A stretch of DNA of 12,500 bases, from the NCBI GenBank assembly GCA_002493395.1, contig DKYS01000076.1, positions 1 to 12,500 of the forward strand. The letters are read 5' to 3'. The notes beneath the pieces are model-generated. The model was given only the letters and a program-made list of their open reading frames with translations. It was not told where the DNA came from and made no database searches. This DNA comes from Turicibacter sp. UBA7094 (lineage in GTDB: Bacteria > Bacillota_I > Bacilli_A > MOL361 > Turicibacteraceae). Every line of letters starts with the position of its first letter. Positions within the stretch are counted from its first letter, which is position 1. The position numbers and the translations under genes were made by a program. Shown piece after piece: positions 6,316 through 12,500 of the stretch.

Positions 6316-6804
6316 TTATTTATTACGACGATGAGCAATTCGGCTCGCTGCAGCAGCCGCAATAGCCCCTATTAAATCGTCCATAAATGTTTGACAGCAA
6401 CCTTCTTGTTTTCCATTTCTATCAATCTCACCTAAAATACCTGGTTTTAATTTATCAATATATCCATAATTAGTAAATCCAATTGATCCATAAACATTCA
6501 ATATTGAGAAAGCTAACACTTCATCAATTCCATATAATGAGTAGTCGTGATCCACCATCTCTTGAAGTGGCTCACCAAGTAGCTTCATCTCCGCTAACTC
6601 ATCTAAACGAATTCCTGTTAAAACAGCGTTTTGAACTTCACGCTTCTTTAAAACAGCTTGAACATTTTCAAGGCAAATATCAAGTGTTAATCCCTCGTAA
6701 TAACTTGATTGTAAAAAATAGGTTAATTCTGCAATTTGTTCAAGTGTTACTCCTCTATCATTAATTTTTTGAATAACTAATTCTTCTATTTCTTTTCGTT
6801 CCAT
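6316..6804 (-). CDS. yutG: YutG, phosphatidylglycerophosphatase A-like protein
   Basis: Belongs to the PgpA/YutG family, expected to dephosphorylate phosphatidylglycerol phosphate to phosphatidylglycerol. The 162-residue protein starts with a helical domain (about 1-55). The family core follows: YGIDEVLAFSILN (91-103), GSIGFTNYGYIDKLKPG (106-122) and TFMDDLIGAIAAA (139-151), whose paired aspartates (142-143) are the likely metal ligands. Unlike E. coli PgpA it has no long transmembrane helices, as usual for the Bacillus type. Start ATG is preceded by GAAGGGATGA at a slightly long spacing of about 10. Its start faces yutH, and the 89-base divergent gap holds a sigma-E-like promoter for that gene; no clear sigma-A promoter for yutG was found. 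yuiD follows after 24 bases. Confidence 0.88.
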   Translation of the reverse strand: MERKEIEELVIQKINDRGVTLEQIAELTYFLQSSYYEGLTLDICLENVQAVLKKREVQNAVLTGIRLDELAEMKLLGEPLQEMVDHDYSLYGIDEVLAFSILNVYGSIGFTNYGYIDKLKPGILGEIDRNGKQEGCCQTFMDDLIGAIAAAAASRIAHRRNK

Positions 6805-6825
6805 ATAAATTCATCCCTTCAATTA

Positions 6826-6855
6826 TCATATTTACCTGTCACTTACGCATAGATA
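6826..6855 (+). promoter_or_regulatory. Candidate sigma-E promoter of yutH
   Basis: TCATATT (6826-6832) fits the extended sigma-E -35 consensus (kmATATT) completely. After 15 bases comes CATAGATA (6848-6855), which fits CATAnnnT except for the last base. From the ATA core the spacing to CATA is 17, within the 16-18 range. The start would be near 6862, about 20 bases ahead of the GAGG ribosome binding site. A mother-cell promoter is what a spore-coat gene would need. Confidence 0.5.
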
Positions 6856-6893
6856 TAGAGTAGAAAGTATTTTAAAATTTGAGGATGATCTGA

Positions 6894-7814
6894 ATGAAGG
6901 AGCTAATTAATTGGTATTATCAACTCCAAATTGACCATTTAGAACAATTAAACGACGTCTACTATACGAAATTAGGTGACCACTACATTTATATTATAGC
7001 AGTTGGAAAAGAGAAGAACACAATTTTTTTCCATCTTTTACAACTTTTACAATATAATACTAATCAACGACTCTTGTTATCTAAGGACAATACAACTACC
7101 GTTTTATTTGAGGGAGAACACTACTATGTCTTAGAATCGACGGTTATTTTACATGACTTTATCGATATTCGCACCTTACAAATTCCAACGATTTATCCAG
7201 AACCCTATGAACTAGCACCTGAATTAAAAGAACGTTGGACCGGTAAGAATCGATTACACGAAGAACAGCTAAACGTCATAATTGAGCAATTATCTGCTGA
7301 AGACCGACTCCTATTTTTTGATTTAGCTACTTATTATATTCATCTAAACGAGCAAGCCTATACGTTTATTAATGAACTTTCCCAAATCAAATTCGCGGTC
7401 TCCCTCTGTCACATGCGCTTGACACCGACAACCTATAAATTTGAGTGTTTTTGTCCAAAATTATTAACATTAGATAATAAGGCCCGTTGTTACTGTGAAT
7501 ACATTCGTCACCTTTATCTGATGAATCAAGATCTCGTGCAGGTTCGAACATTTGTCCAAATTATTAACAAAGTTAATCCCCTTACGCAGGAGGAATGGAA
7601 ACTATTATATGCACGACTTTTCTTTCCAACCCACTTTTATGACGCCCTATTTAGTTTGAGGGAAGGAGAAGACGTTAATATTCCATTAATTTATGAACAA
7701 GCACTTACTTATGCAAAACTACTTTATCAATTACCATACGAAATCTATCAACAGACGTTAATTGAGTTACGTGTTCCAGATTGGGTCAAAGTGGAGGCAT
7801 TATCAAAAAATTAA
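6894..7814 (+). CDS. yutH: YutH-like spore coat-associated protein, degenerate kinase fold
   Basis: A 306-residue, weakly conserved protein that I assign to the CotS/YutH group: spore-coat proteins with an aminoglycoside-phosphotransferase-like fold. Evidence is the pattern of late motifs: W-G-K-N-RL-HEEQL (115-125), FAVSLCHMRL (167-176) at the place of the phosphotransferase catalytic loop, EYIRHLYL (202-209) at the place of the Mg-binding aspartate, and RLFFPTHFYD (241-250), which matches YutH RLLFPxHYF. The catalytic HxDxxxxN and a proper DxD are not seen, so it is likely a pseudokinase. It is somewhat shorter than B. subtilis YutH (about 340). Position supports the call: yutH adjoins yutG in B. 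subtilis. Start ATG follows GAGGATGATCTGA; a nearer ATG hits a stop after two codons. A sigma-E-like promoter lies upstream. Confidence 0.7.
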   Translation: MKELINWYYQLQIDHLEQLNDVYYTKLGDHYIYIIAVGKEKNTIFFHLLQLLQYNTNQRLLLSKDNTTTVLFEGEHYYVLESTVILHDFIDIRTLQIPTIYPEPYELAPELKERWTGKNRLHEEQLNVIIEQLSAEDRLLFFDLATYYIHLNEQAYTFINELSQIKFAVSLCHMRLTPTTYKFECFCPKLLTLDNKARCYCEYIRHLYLMNQDLVQVRTFVQIINKVNPLTQEEWKLLYARLFFPTHFYDALFSLREGEDVNIPLIYEQALTYAKLLYQLPYEIYQQTLIELRVPDWVKVEALSKN

Positions 7815-7824
7815 AGAAGTTAGT

Positions 7825-7871
7825 AAAAAAGAGGCCCTACTCGAATATATCTAGTAAAGGACCTCTTTTTT
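7825..7871. terminator. Bidirectional terminator between yutH and yutI
   Basis: Imperfect inverted repeat: left arm AAAAAAGAGGcCCT (7825-7838), right arm AGGaCCTCTTTTTT (7858-7871), one mismatch, 19-base loop with a possible inner ACT/AGT pair. A and T runs on the outside suit both strands, and both genes end on it. Confidence 0.78.
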
Positions 7872-8113
7872 TATATTAAATATTCATCGACATTTTCAAC
7901 ACCAATAACACCTGGAACCTCTTCTAATAAAATTTGTTCAATTCCATCCTTTAACGTCGCATCCATCGAAGAACATCCAACACAAGCACCTAACATTTGA
8001 ACATAAACAATTCCATCTTCAAATTTTACATATTCAACATCTCCGCCATCACGTTGGAGATAAGGTCTTAACTTTTCTAAAATCTCAATAATCTGTTTTT
8101 CTGTCTCATTCAC
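7871..8113 (-). CDS. yutI: NifU C-terminal-like Fe-S scaffold, YutI type
   Basis: Small cytoplasmic protein that carries or transfers iron-sulfur clusters. It is essentially a single NifU-C domain: LRPYLQRDGGDVEYV, then LGACVGCSSMDATL with the CxxC cluster ligands, and GIEQILLEEVPGV. Length is 80 residues, close to B. subtilis YutI (78). Start choice: the minus strand reads GAGGTGATAACTGTGAATG. The in-frame GTG at 8122 sits inside the Shine-Dalgarno, so the GTG at 8113, eight bases after AGG, is the better start; the longer form would have 83 residues. A sigma-A promoter (8142-8170) lies upstream, in the gap divergent from dapF. No other Fe-S assembly genes are in the window, so it is probably a lone carrier. 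Confidence 0.93.
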   Translation of the reverse strand: MNETEKQIIEILEKLRPYLQRDGGDVEYVKFEDGIVYVQMLGACVGCSSMDATLKDGIEQILLEEVPGVIGVENVDEYLI

Positions 8114-8141
8114 AGTTATCACCTCATCATTTATTACTTAG

Positions 8142-8170
8142 ATTATAAAACGTCTCATTTAAAAAGTAAA
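8142..8170 (-). promoter_or_regulatory. Sigma-A promoter of yutI
   Basis: On the minus strand TTTACT (8170-8165), a 17-base spacer, and a perfect TATAAT (8147-8142). The -35 box matches 4 of 6. It lies in the 82-base gap between the divergent yutI and dapF starts and ends before the dapF ribosome binding site. Confidence 0.7.
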
Positions 8171-8195
8171 CAGATATACATAAGGAGGAATCGCT

Positions 8196-9029
8196 TTGGA
8201 ACCTATTTTCTTCACCAAATTAACAACAACGGGTACCTCTTACATCATTCTAAATTATCTTGAGCAGCCAGTGCCCAAGCTTGACCACGCTCATTTAGCC
8301 AAACAAATGACTCATGTCGAAAGCGGAGTTGGTGCAGACGGTCTTATTCTCTTACTCCCTTCTAATCAAGCGGATTATAAGGCAATCTTTTATAACAAAG
8401 ACGGGTCCCTTGCAAAAATATGTGCCAATGGTTTGCGACTCATTGGGTATCATCTTCTTGAAATCGGCCGATTCACTCAGCAAAAACTGATGATTGAAAC
8501 ATCGGCAAATATTGTTAGTTTAAGTCACGAAGGATCAATGATAACCGTTGATTTAGGAACGGCCTATCCATTAAATCTCTCCACCCTTCCTCTTTCCTTA
8601 AATAGCCCGATTAAGGATTATTGTGAAGAAGTCTCAGTCACTTCTGACACATGGGAGGCGGATATGATTTCAATGGGAAACCCTCACTTCATCATTTACA
8701 CAGACGATGATCACGATAGGTTTCACAAAGAAATGAAATATTTATCTAGTCAAAATGATGTTAACGTCGGAATGATAACCGTTATTCATCCAAGCGAAAT
8801 TCTCCTCACAACCTATGAACGTGGAGGTGGACTGACTAACGCCTGTGGTACAAACGCAGCAGCTGCGATTGCAAGTGCTGTATCGAGGCGTCTAATAAAA
8901 CCTTATGAATGGATTACCGTTCACTGCAAGGGAGCTGACCTTGAAGTCAAATGGACCGACGATGCCCATCTCATCCAAAAAGGGGAATGTTCTAAATTGT
9001 GTTGCGGTACTTACTTTTATACTGGCTAA
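8196..9029 (+). CDS. dapF: Diaminopimelate epimerase, divergent
   Basis: Epimerises LL- to meso-diaminopimelate for lysine and peptidoglycan synthesis; cytoplasmic. The 277 residues follow the DapF pattern: GVGADG (44-49), YNKDGS (66-71), first cysteine Cys76 in CANG, MGNPHF (160-165), YERG (207-210) and second cysteine Cys217 in ACGT. The two-cysteine acid/base pair is therefore intact. Several signature residues differ: the N-terminal substrate Asn of GN(D/S)(F/Y) is Thr14 (GTSY), CGNG is CANG, the Cys after the first motif is Leu, and the C-terminal GPA is replaced by GEC in a cysteine-rich end (GECSKLCCG). Alignment by eye to Bacillus DapF still works along the whole length, so I keep the name, with altered specificity as the alternative. 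Start is TTG, fixed by AAGGAGG seven bases before. No convincing own promoter was found. It shares a terminator with yutF. Confidence 0.85.
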   Translation: MEPIFFTKLTTTGTSYIILNYLEQPVPKLDHAHLAKQMTHVESGVGADGLILLLPSNQADYKAIFYNKDGSLAKICANGLRLIGYHLLEIGRFTQQKLMIETSANIVSLSHEGSMITVDLGTAYPLNLSTLPLSLNSPIKDYCEEVSVTSDTWEADMISMGNPHFIIYTDDDHDRFHKEMKYLSSQNDVNVGMITVIHPSEILLTTYERGGGLTNACGTNAAAAIASAVSRRLIKPYEWITVHCKGADLEVKWTDDAHLIQKGECSKLCCGTYFYTG

Positions 9030-9045
9030 TTCATTGACATTTAGT

Positions 9046-9077
9046 AAAATAAAAAGCCCTTTCGGGCTTTTTATTTT
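9046..9077. terminator. Bidirectional terminator between dapF and yutF
   Basis: Perfect 14-bp stem (9046-9059 with 9064-9077) with a GC-rich top (GCCC/GGGC), a 4-base TTTC loop and A/T-rich bottom that supplies U tails to both strands. It sits between the converging stop codons. Confidence 0.92.
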
Positions 9078-9088
9078 GAAACGATAGA

Positions 9089-9847
9089 TTAAATGGTCCA
9101 CTCTAATAAATCTTTTAAAACATGAGTTGGCGGTGTCTCGTAATTCATCACTTCTTCCCGTGTTGAAACGCCTCCCTCGATATAGATGGTTGGCATCCCC
9201 GCATGAATCCCCGCTAAAATATCCGTAAAATAATTATCACCAATCATTGCAACATCTAAAGCATCTAATCCAATCAACTCAAGAGCCTTTTCCATAATAA
9301 TACGTTCCGGTTTGCCAATGAAGATTGGATCGATTCCTGTTGAAAGAGTTATAACTGAAGTCAGTGCCCCATTCCCAGGTAATAATCCCCGTTCGGTCGG
9401 AATTGCAATATCCCCATTTGTTGAAATAAAGGTGGCCCCATTACGAACAGCTAAACAAGCCAAACTTAATTTTTCATAATTAATTTCTCGATCTAAGCCA
9501 ATCACAACATAATCAGGATTTTCGGAAGTAAGAATTAACCCTTTTTCTTTTAAGGCTCGTTCTAGTCCAACCTCACCAATCATAAAAACTTTAGCTTTTG
9601 GATTTTCATCATAAATATATTGTGCCGTTGCCAAAGACGGTGTGTAGACCTGGTTTTCTTTAACTGGATACCCAAGTCCGTTTAAGAGTTCTGCCACCAT
9701 CTCTGGGGTTTTCGTACTATTATTTGTTAAAAATAAATAAGGAATTCCCTTATCACTCAATGTCTTAACAAAGGCCAATGTCTCTTTAATGACACGAGCG
9801 CCATGATAAGCTGTTCCATCTAAATCAATTAAATATCCTTTATACAT
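9089..9847 (-). CDS. yutF: HAD-family sugar/nucleotide phosphatase, NagD/YutF type
   Basis: Phosphatase of the haloacid dehalogenase superfamily with a class IIA (NagD-like) cap, 252 residues, cytoplasmic. Motif I DLDGT has nucleophile Asp8 and Asp10; motif II TNNST is at 41-45; motif III lysine is Lys179 in GKPE; motif IV GDNYFTDI (203-210) has Asp204 and Asp209 for magnesium. The cap contains the typical GLDREINYEKL and STNGD segments. The physiological substrate of YutF is not settled; family members act on sugar phosphates and nucleotides in vitro. Start ATG is 7 bases after GAGGA. It begins 12 bases after the yutD stop, so the two form an operon, the same order as in B. subtilis apart from a missing yutE. 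Confidence 0.93.
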   Translation of the reverse strand: MYKGYLIDLDGTAYHGARVIKETLAFVKTLSDKGIPYLFLTNNSTKTPEMVAELLNGLGYPVKENQVYTPSLATAQYIYDENPKAKVFMIGEVGLERALKEKGLILTSENPDYVVIGLDREINYEKLSLACLAVRNGATFISTNGDIAIPTERGLLPGNGALTSVITLSTGIDPIFIGKPERIIMEKALELIGLDALDVAMIGDNYFTDILAGIHAGMPTIYIEGGVSTREEVMNYETPPTHVLKDLLEWTI

Positions 9848-9859
9848 GATTCTTCCTCA

Positions 9860-10162
9860 CTATTTCTTTGATGTCGACCATTCGGTTGAATACTGTTTTT
9901 CCACTATTTTCTCTACTATATAATAAGGACAACCGTAGGCACAATATTCGACTAAATACTCTGGAATCGTCTCGCTTTTTGAGTCTAACGGTACATTTTT
10001 TCGATCATTTGAATAAAAACCTTTTAATCGTAATTGTCCACCAGAAAAATCACCAACAATATAATCATACTTTTCAAGTATTTCTGTTAATTTTTGTTTA
10101 AATAATCCTTCATCAAATTCGATAAGATGTGTTTTCACTGGCCGATAACGATAACGACTCAT
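9860..10162 (-). CDS. yutD: YutD, conserved DUF1027 protein
   Basis: Small cytoplasmic protein of unknown function conserved in Bacilli. The recognisable core is KYDYIVGDFSGGQLRLKGF and the C-terminal EYLVEYCAYGCPYYIVEKI, with two conserved cysteines. Length is 100 residues, as usual for the family. Start choice: the minus strand reads AAAGGGGTGATACGGATG. The in-frame GTG at 10171 is within the Shine-Dalgarno itself, so the ATG at 10162 is the start, and the longer 103-residue reading is unlikely. yutF follows after 12 bases. Upstream, 91 bases separate it from yunB; this gap has no clear terminator, only a weak TGATAAAAT-like -10 near 10198-10206. Confidence 0.92.
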   Translation of the reverse strand: MSRYRYRPVKTHLIEFDEGLFKQKLTEILEKYDYIVGDFSGGQLRLKGFYSNDRKNVPLDSKSETIPEYLVEYCAYGCPYYIVEKIVEKQYSTEWSTSKK

Positions 10163-10253
10163 CCGTATCACCCCTTTACTTGATATCCAGTGACTTTATT
10201 TTATCATAAACCAGTGAAAATCACTATTCTTTACACTAAAAACTCATGGGCCT

Positions 10254-11150
10254 CTAATGTAATAATATATTTTCCATCCCATTTTGGACATTTTGATCGG
10301 GAGAGGCACTTGGCGTTTTAACTTGCGATCCTCCCTCCCCAGACTCATTTGTAAACGGGCTAAGGGGCGTCGTACTACTGCTACTTCCGATATAGTAATA
10401 CTCTGGAATTTCCCCAGAAATCATTTTAATGACAAGAGGGGTTGAAACATTAACGACGGTTTCCTCCGATTTAAGTGGTAATCCAACTTTTAAGCGAACA
10501 CTTACGGTGAGTAAAATCTCAAGCATGGCATTATTAATGCCATAAGGTTTCACATTCGTTTTAATATCCGTTTGCGCATTTCCTACAACGGTGGCACGAA
10601 CCGGAAATTTAGGACCATATTCATGAAACAATGATAAGTTTAAGGCCGCCGTCAGTGGGACATGGAGTAAAATTCCCTCCTCATAAGGTCCTCCATCAAT
10701 CGTATCTAACCCTAGTTCACTTAAATCCCCGCTTTCTACAAGTAGTAATTTTTCTTCAATCTCTTGCGAAGCAGACACCAATAATTGATTCAATTTAGGT
10801 GTATTGATATAAACCTGGTTAACATACCCCTCTTTGTTTTCTTTAAACCGAATCACTTCATCAATATTAAACGAGACCAAGTCACTATTTCCAACCGCCT
10901 CTTTTATCATTAACGTCGCAAGATTCACCGTTTGCGTCGATGCATAATCAACAACCATGGAGTATAAATTATGATACGTAAAAAAGATCCCATAAATGAG
11001 GCCGCCAACGACGCCCAAGCCAACTAAGCGTCGTCGCCATTTTTTTAAAAAGTCGGATTTTTTTCTTCTATTTTTATGTCTTCGTCTACTACGTCTTGAC
11101 ACCTCTAGCCCCCCGCTTTCTTTAGTCCATCGTAGTAAATGTATATTCAC
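10254..11150 (-). CDS. yunB: YunB sporulation protein
   Basis: Membrane-anchored sporulation protein. In B. subtilis yunB is under sigma-E and needed for normal sporulation; its biochemical role is unknown. The N-terminus is very basic (SRRSRRRHKNRRKK, 18-31), followed by one transmembrane segment (about 41-60) and an external domain. Conserved YunB features are GILLHVPLTAAL (159-170), KPYGINNAMLEI (201-212) and VSTPLVIKMISGEIPEYY (225-242). After this comes a 55-residue low-complexity tail rich in Ser, Thr, Pro and Gly that Bacillus YunB (about 254 residues) seems to lack. Two GTG starts compete: 11150 after AGGTGG with 9-base spacing (298 residues), and 11102, giving a protein starting MSRRSRRR (282 residues), closer to the Bacillus N-terminus but with only GGGGGG as binding site. 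No clear promoter was found. Confidence 0.85.
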   Translation of the reverse strand: MNIHLLRWTKESGGLEVSRRSRRRHKNRRKKSDFLKKWRRRLVGLGVVGGLIYGIFFTYHNLYSMVVDYASTQTVNLATLMIKEAVGNSDLVSFNIDEVIRFKENKEGYVNQVYINTPKLNQLLVSASQEIEEKLLLVESGDLSELGLDTIDGGPYEEGILLHVPLTAALNLSLFHEYGPKFPVRATVVGNAQTDIKTNVKPYGINNAMLEILLTVSVRLKVGLPLKSEETVVNVSTPLVIKMISGEIPEYYYIGSSSSTTPLSPFTNESGEGGSQVKTPSASPDQNVQNGMENILLH

Positions 11151-11479
11151 TCTAACTTTCCACCTGAACTAAACAGTGACAAAGGATAGAATAAATGGCC
11201 GATCTTTTATCCCAATGAATAGCGACTCTCTCACTAATATGACTATTCTCCCAAAATAAAAACGATTATTGTACAAATTCCTCCTTTTAACAACGCCTCA
11301 TTAAACCTTTCATCCTCCTAATTGGGTAACTCATCCTGAGCTAAAACATCACATCTCCCCTGCAACCTAGGCCCCTTTAATGACTACCAATATTTGATAT
11401 ACATTGACATTTCCAACGAATTTCTTTTATAATAAGGGTCATAAACTTACAAAAAATAGGGATTTAGAGGTGAGGAATT
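11151..11479. other. 329-base divergent spacer between yunB and the LacI-type gene
   Basis: The right end holds the sigma-A promoter of the regulator (11404-11433). The remaining 250 bases carry no gene I can support: a 35-codon minus-strand frame (11276-11169) opens with TTG only three bases after AAAGGAGG and ends in an in-frame TAG before yunB. Tiny dyads (CTCAtccTGAG near 11331-11341, CCTAGG near 11366) are too short to mean much. No riboswitch, T-box or LacI-type operator is recognised. Confidence 0.6.
11404..11433 (+). promoter_or_regulatory. Consensus sigma-A promoter of the LacI-type gene
   Basis: Perfect TTGACA (11404-11409) and perfect TATAAT (11428-11433) separated by 18 bases, one more than optimal. 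The start would be near 11440 and the leader about 40 bases, ending in AGAGGTGAGG. Confidence 0.85.
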
Positions 11480-12457
11480 GTGGCAAATATTAAAGATGTT
11501 GCAAGACACGCTAATGTTTCTGTAGCGACCGTCTCACGCGTGATTAATAATAAAGGTTATGTTAATGAACATACAAAAGAACTCGTACTGAAAGCAATTA
11601 AAGATTTAAATTATGTTCCAAATGAAATTGCCCGGTCGCTTTATCGAAAATCGTCCAAAATTATTGGAATTATCATTCCAGATTTAAAAAATGAATTTTT
11701 TAATGATATGATTGCGGGAATTGAGGAGGTCATCTTACAACACGGTTATAAAACCATGCTTTGTACCTCAAGAGAAAGTCTAGAACGGGAAAAAGAATAT
11801 TTGCAAATTTTTTCAACAAATAAAATAGACGGTTTAATTTTATGTTCTAACTCTCCAGACATCGCCTCTTATATTAACTTAGATATTCCAATTGTCGGAC
11901 TAGATCGTATGATTAGTAAAGAAATTCCTTCAATTACAGCGGATAATTACATGGGGGGGATCTTAGCCGCTAACCGTCTCATTGAGGCTAACTGTAAAAA
12001 CATTATTCAATTAAGGGGGCCCCAGACGTTAACGCCTGCTAATGACCGATCAGACGGTTTTTTACATACATTAGAGAAACATAAAGAAATTCAAGTTCAA
12101 AGCCTTGAGCTGGAGTTTACTTCAGATACAACGCAGGATGATATTCAACAATTTCTACAACAAAACCCTGAAATTGATGGAATCTTTGCTGCTAGTGATT
12201 TAATGGCTGCTAATTGTATTCGTAGCCTCAAAAAATTAGGAAGACGTATTCCTGAAGAGGTTAAAATTATTGGTTATGATAATATCAGTATTTGCGAGTA
12301 TACAGATCCGACCATTTCAACTATCGCTCAGCCTATTACAGAAATGGGGGAAATTGCCGCTGAAACTCTCTTCAAACTGATTAACAATGAGCCGATTAAT
12401 CAACTTCATATGACCCTTCCAGTTGAACTCATCGAACGAGAATCAACAAAAAATTAA
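11480..12457 (+). CDS. LacI/GalR-family transcriptional regulator, RbsR-like
   Basis: Sugar-responsive DNA-binding regulator of 325 residues. The N-terminal helix-turn-helix (IKDVARHANVSVATVSRVI, 4-22) and hinge (NEIARSLYRKSSKIIG, 48-63) are complete. They are followed by a periplasmic-binding-protein-like effector domain with typical marks: IIIPDLKNEFF, GLILCS, VGLDR, LRGPQTLTPANDRSDGF, GIFAASDLMA, IIGYDN and STIAQP. By eye it is closest to ribose repressor RbsR of B. subtilis, with sucrose repressors as an alternative; the effector cannot be read from sequence. Start is GTG after AGAGGTGAGG; an overlapping TTG is out of frame. It has its own near-consensus promoter. Genes it controls probably lie to the right, outside the window; no terminator appears in the 43 bases after the stop. 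Confidence 0.93.
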   Translation: MANIKDVARHANVSVATVSRVINNKGYVNEHTKELVLKAIKDLNYVPNEIARSLYRKSSKIIGIIIPDLKNEFFNDMIAGIEEVILQHGYKTMLCTSRESLEREKEYLQIFSTNKIDGLILCSNSPDIASYINLDIPIVGLDRMISKEIPSITADNYMGGILAANRLIEANCKNIIQLRGPQTLTPANDRSDGFLHTLEKHKEIQVQSLELEFTSDTTQDDIQQFLQQNPEIDGIFAASDLMAANCIRSLKKLGRRIPEEVKIIGYDNISICEYTDPTISTIAQPITEMGEIAAETLFKLINNEPINQLHMTLPVELIERESTKN

Positions 12458-12500
12458 TCACGGCTCTTCCTTTATCTAAAAATTTTTGAACCATCCTACC

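Noticed and set aside
8892..9101. Open frame opposite the end of dapF and second plus frame over dapF
   Set aside because: They cross the bidirectional terminator and overlap well-supported dapF and yutF.
10187..10217. CCAGTGA repeated at 10187 and 10211 with a short AGTGA/TCACT hairpin between yunB and yutD
   Set aside because: Only 7 bases repeated twice and a 5-bp stem; not enough for an operator or terminator claim.
11169..11276. 35-codon minus-strand frame just ahead of yunB and in frame with it
   Set aside because: TTG start only three bases after AAAGGAGG, ends in TAG before yunB, no recognisable content; too weak to list as a gene or as a broken N-terminus.
1..12500. Mobile elements, CRISPR arrays, tRNA or rRNA genes, defence genes
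   Set aside because: No transposase or integrase, no regular direct repeats, and no RNA gene sequence was recognised on either strand; the genes are core chromosomal.

Overview
The window is AT-rich chromosomal DNA from a low-GC, endospore-forming member of the Bacillota. Strong AGGAGG/AGGTGAT-type ribosome binding sites, frequent GTG/TTG starts, U-tailed hairpin terminators and a Bacillus-like set of housekeeping genes support this. Sporulation is indicated by CwlD (cortex muramic-lactam amidase), a YutH-type spore-coat kinase-like protein and YunB, plus two candidate mother-cell sigma-E promoters. The gene complement and divergence would suit a Turicibacter-like lineage, but that genus is a guess from general impression, not shown by the sequence.

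Layout. All genes are on the minus strand except yutH, dapF and the lacI-type regulator. From left to right: a possible strong promoter firing out of the left edge (51-79); cwlD and a short cysE (150-1434); an unrecognised two-helix membrane/coiled-coil protein (1597-2436); a 365-base spacer with one weak small-ORF candidate; yugI and pgi, two bases apart (2802-4534); yumC, yuiD and yutG, probably partly co-transcribed (4732-6804); yutH on + (6894-7814), facing yutI (7871-8113) across a shared terminator; a TTG-started dapF on + (8196-9029), facing yutF across another shared terminator; yutF, yutD and yunB on minus (9089-11150); and a LacI-family regulator with a near-perfect sigma-A promoter (11404-12457).

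How the genes fit together. Several are central metabolism or envelope functions: glucose-6-phosphate isomerase, ferredoxin/flavodoxin-NADP reductase, Fe-S scaffold, phosphatidylglycerophosphatase, serine acetyltransferase and diaminopimelate epimerase. The others (cwlD, yutH, yunB) belong to spore assembly. As I recall the Bacillus subtilis map, yugI/pgi, yuiD/yumC, the yut cluster and yunB lie within roughly 100 kb of each other in that order. This window therefore looks like a condensed version of that arm, with cwlD/cysE joined from elsewhere.

No rRNA, tRNA, CRISPR array, insertion sequence, prophage or defence system is visible. I did not find a convincing undescribed system. The items most worth checking are the two sigma-E-like promoters, the DapF with altered signature residues, the unnamed membrane coiled-coil protein and the left-edge promoter.
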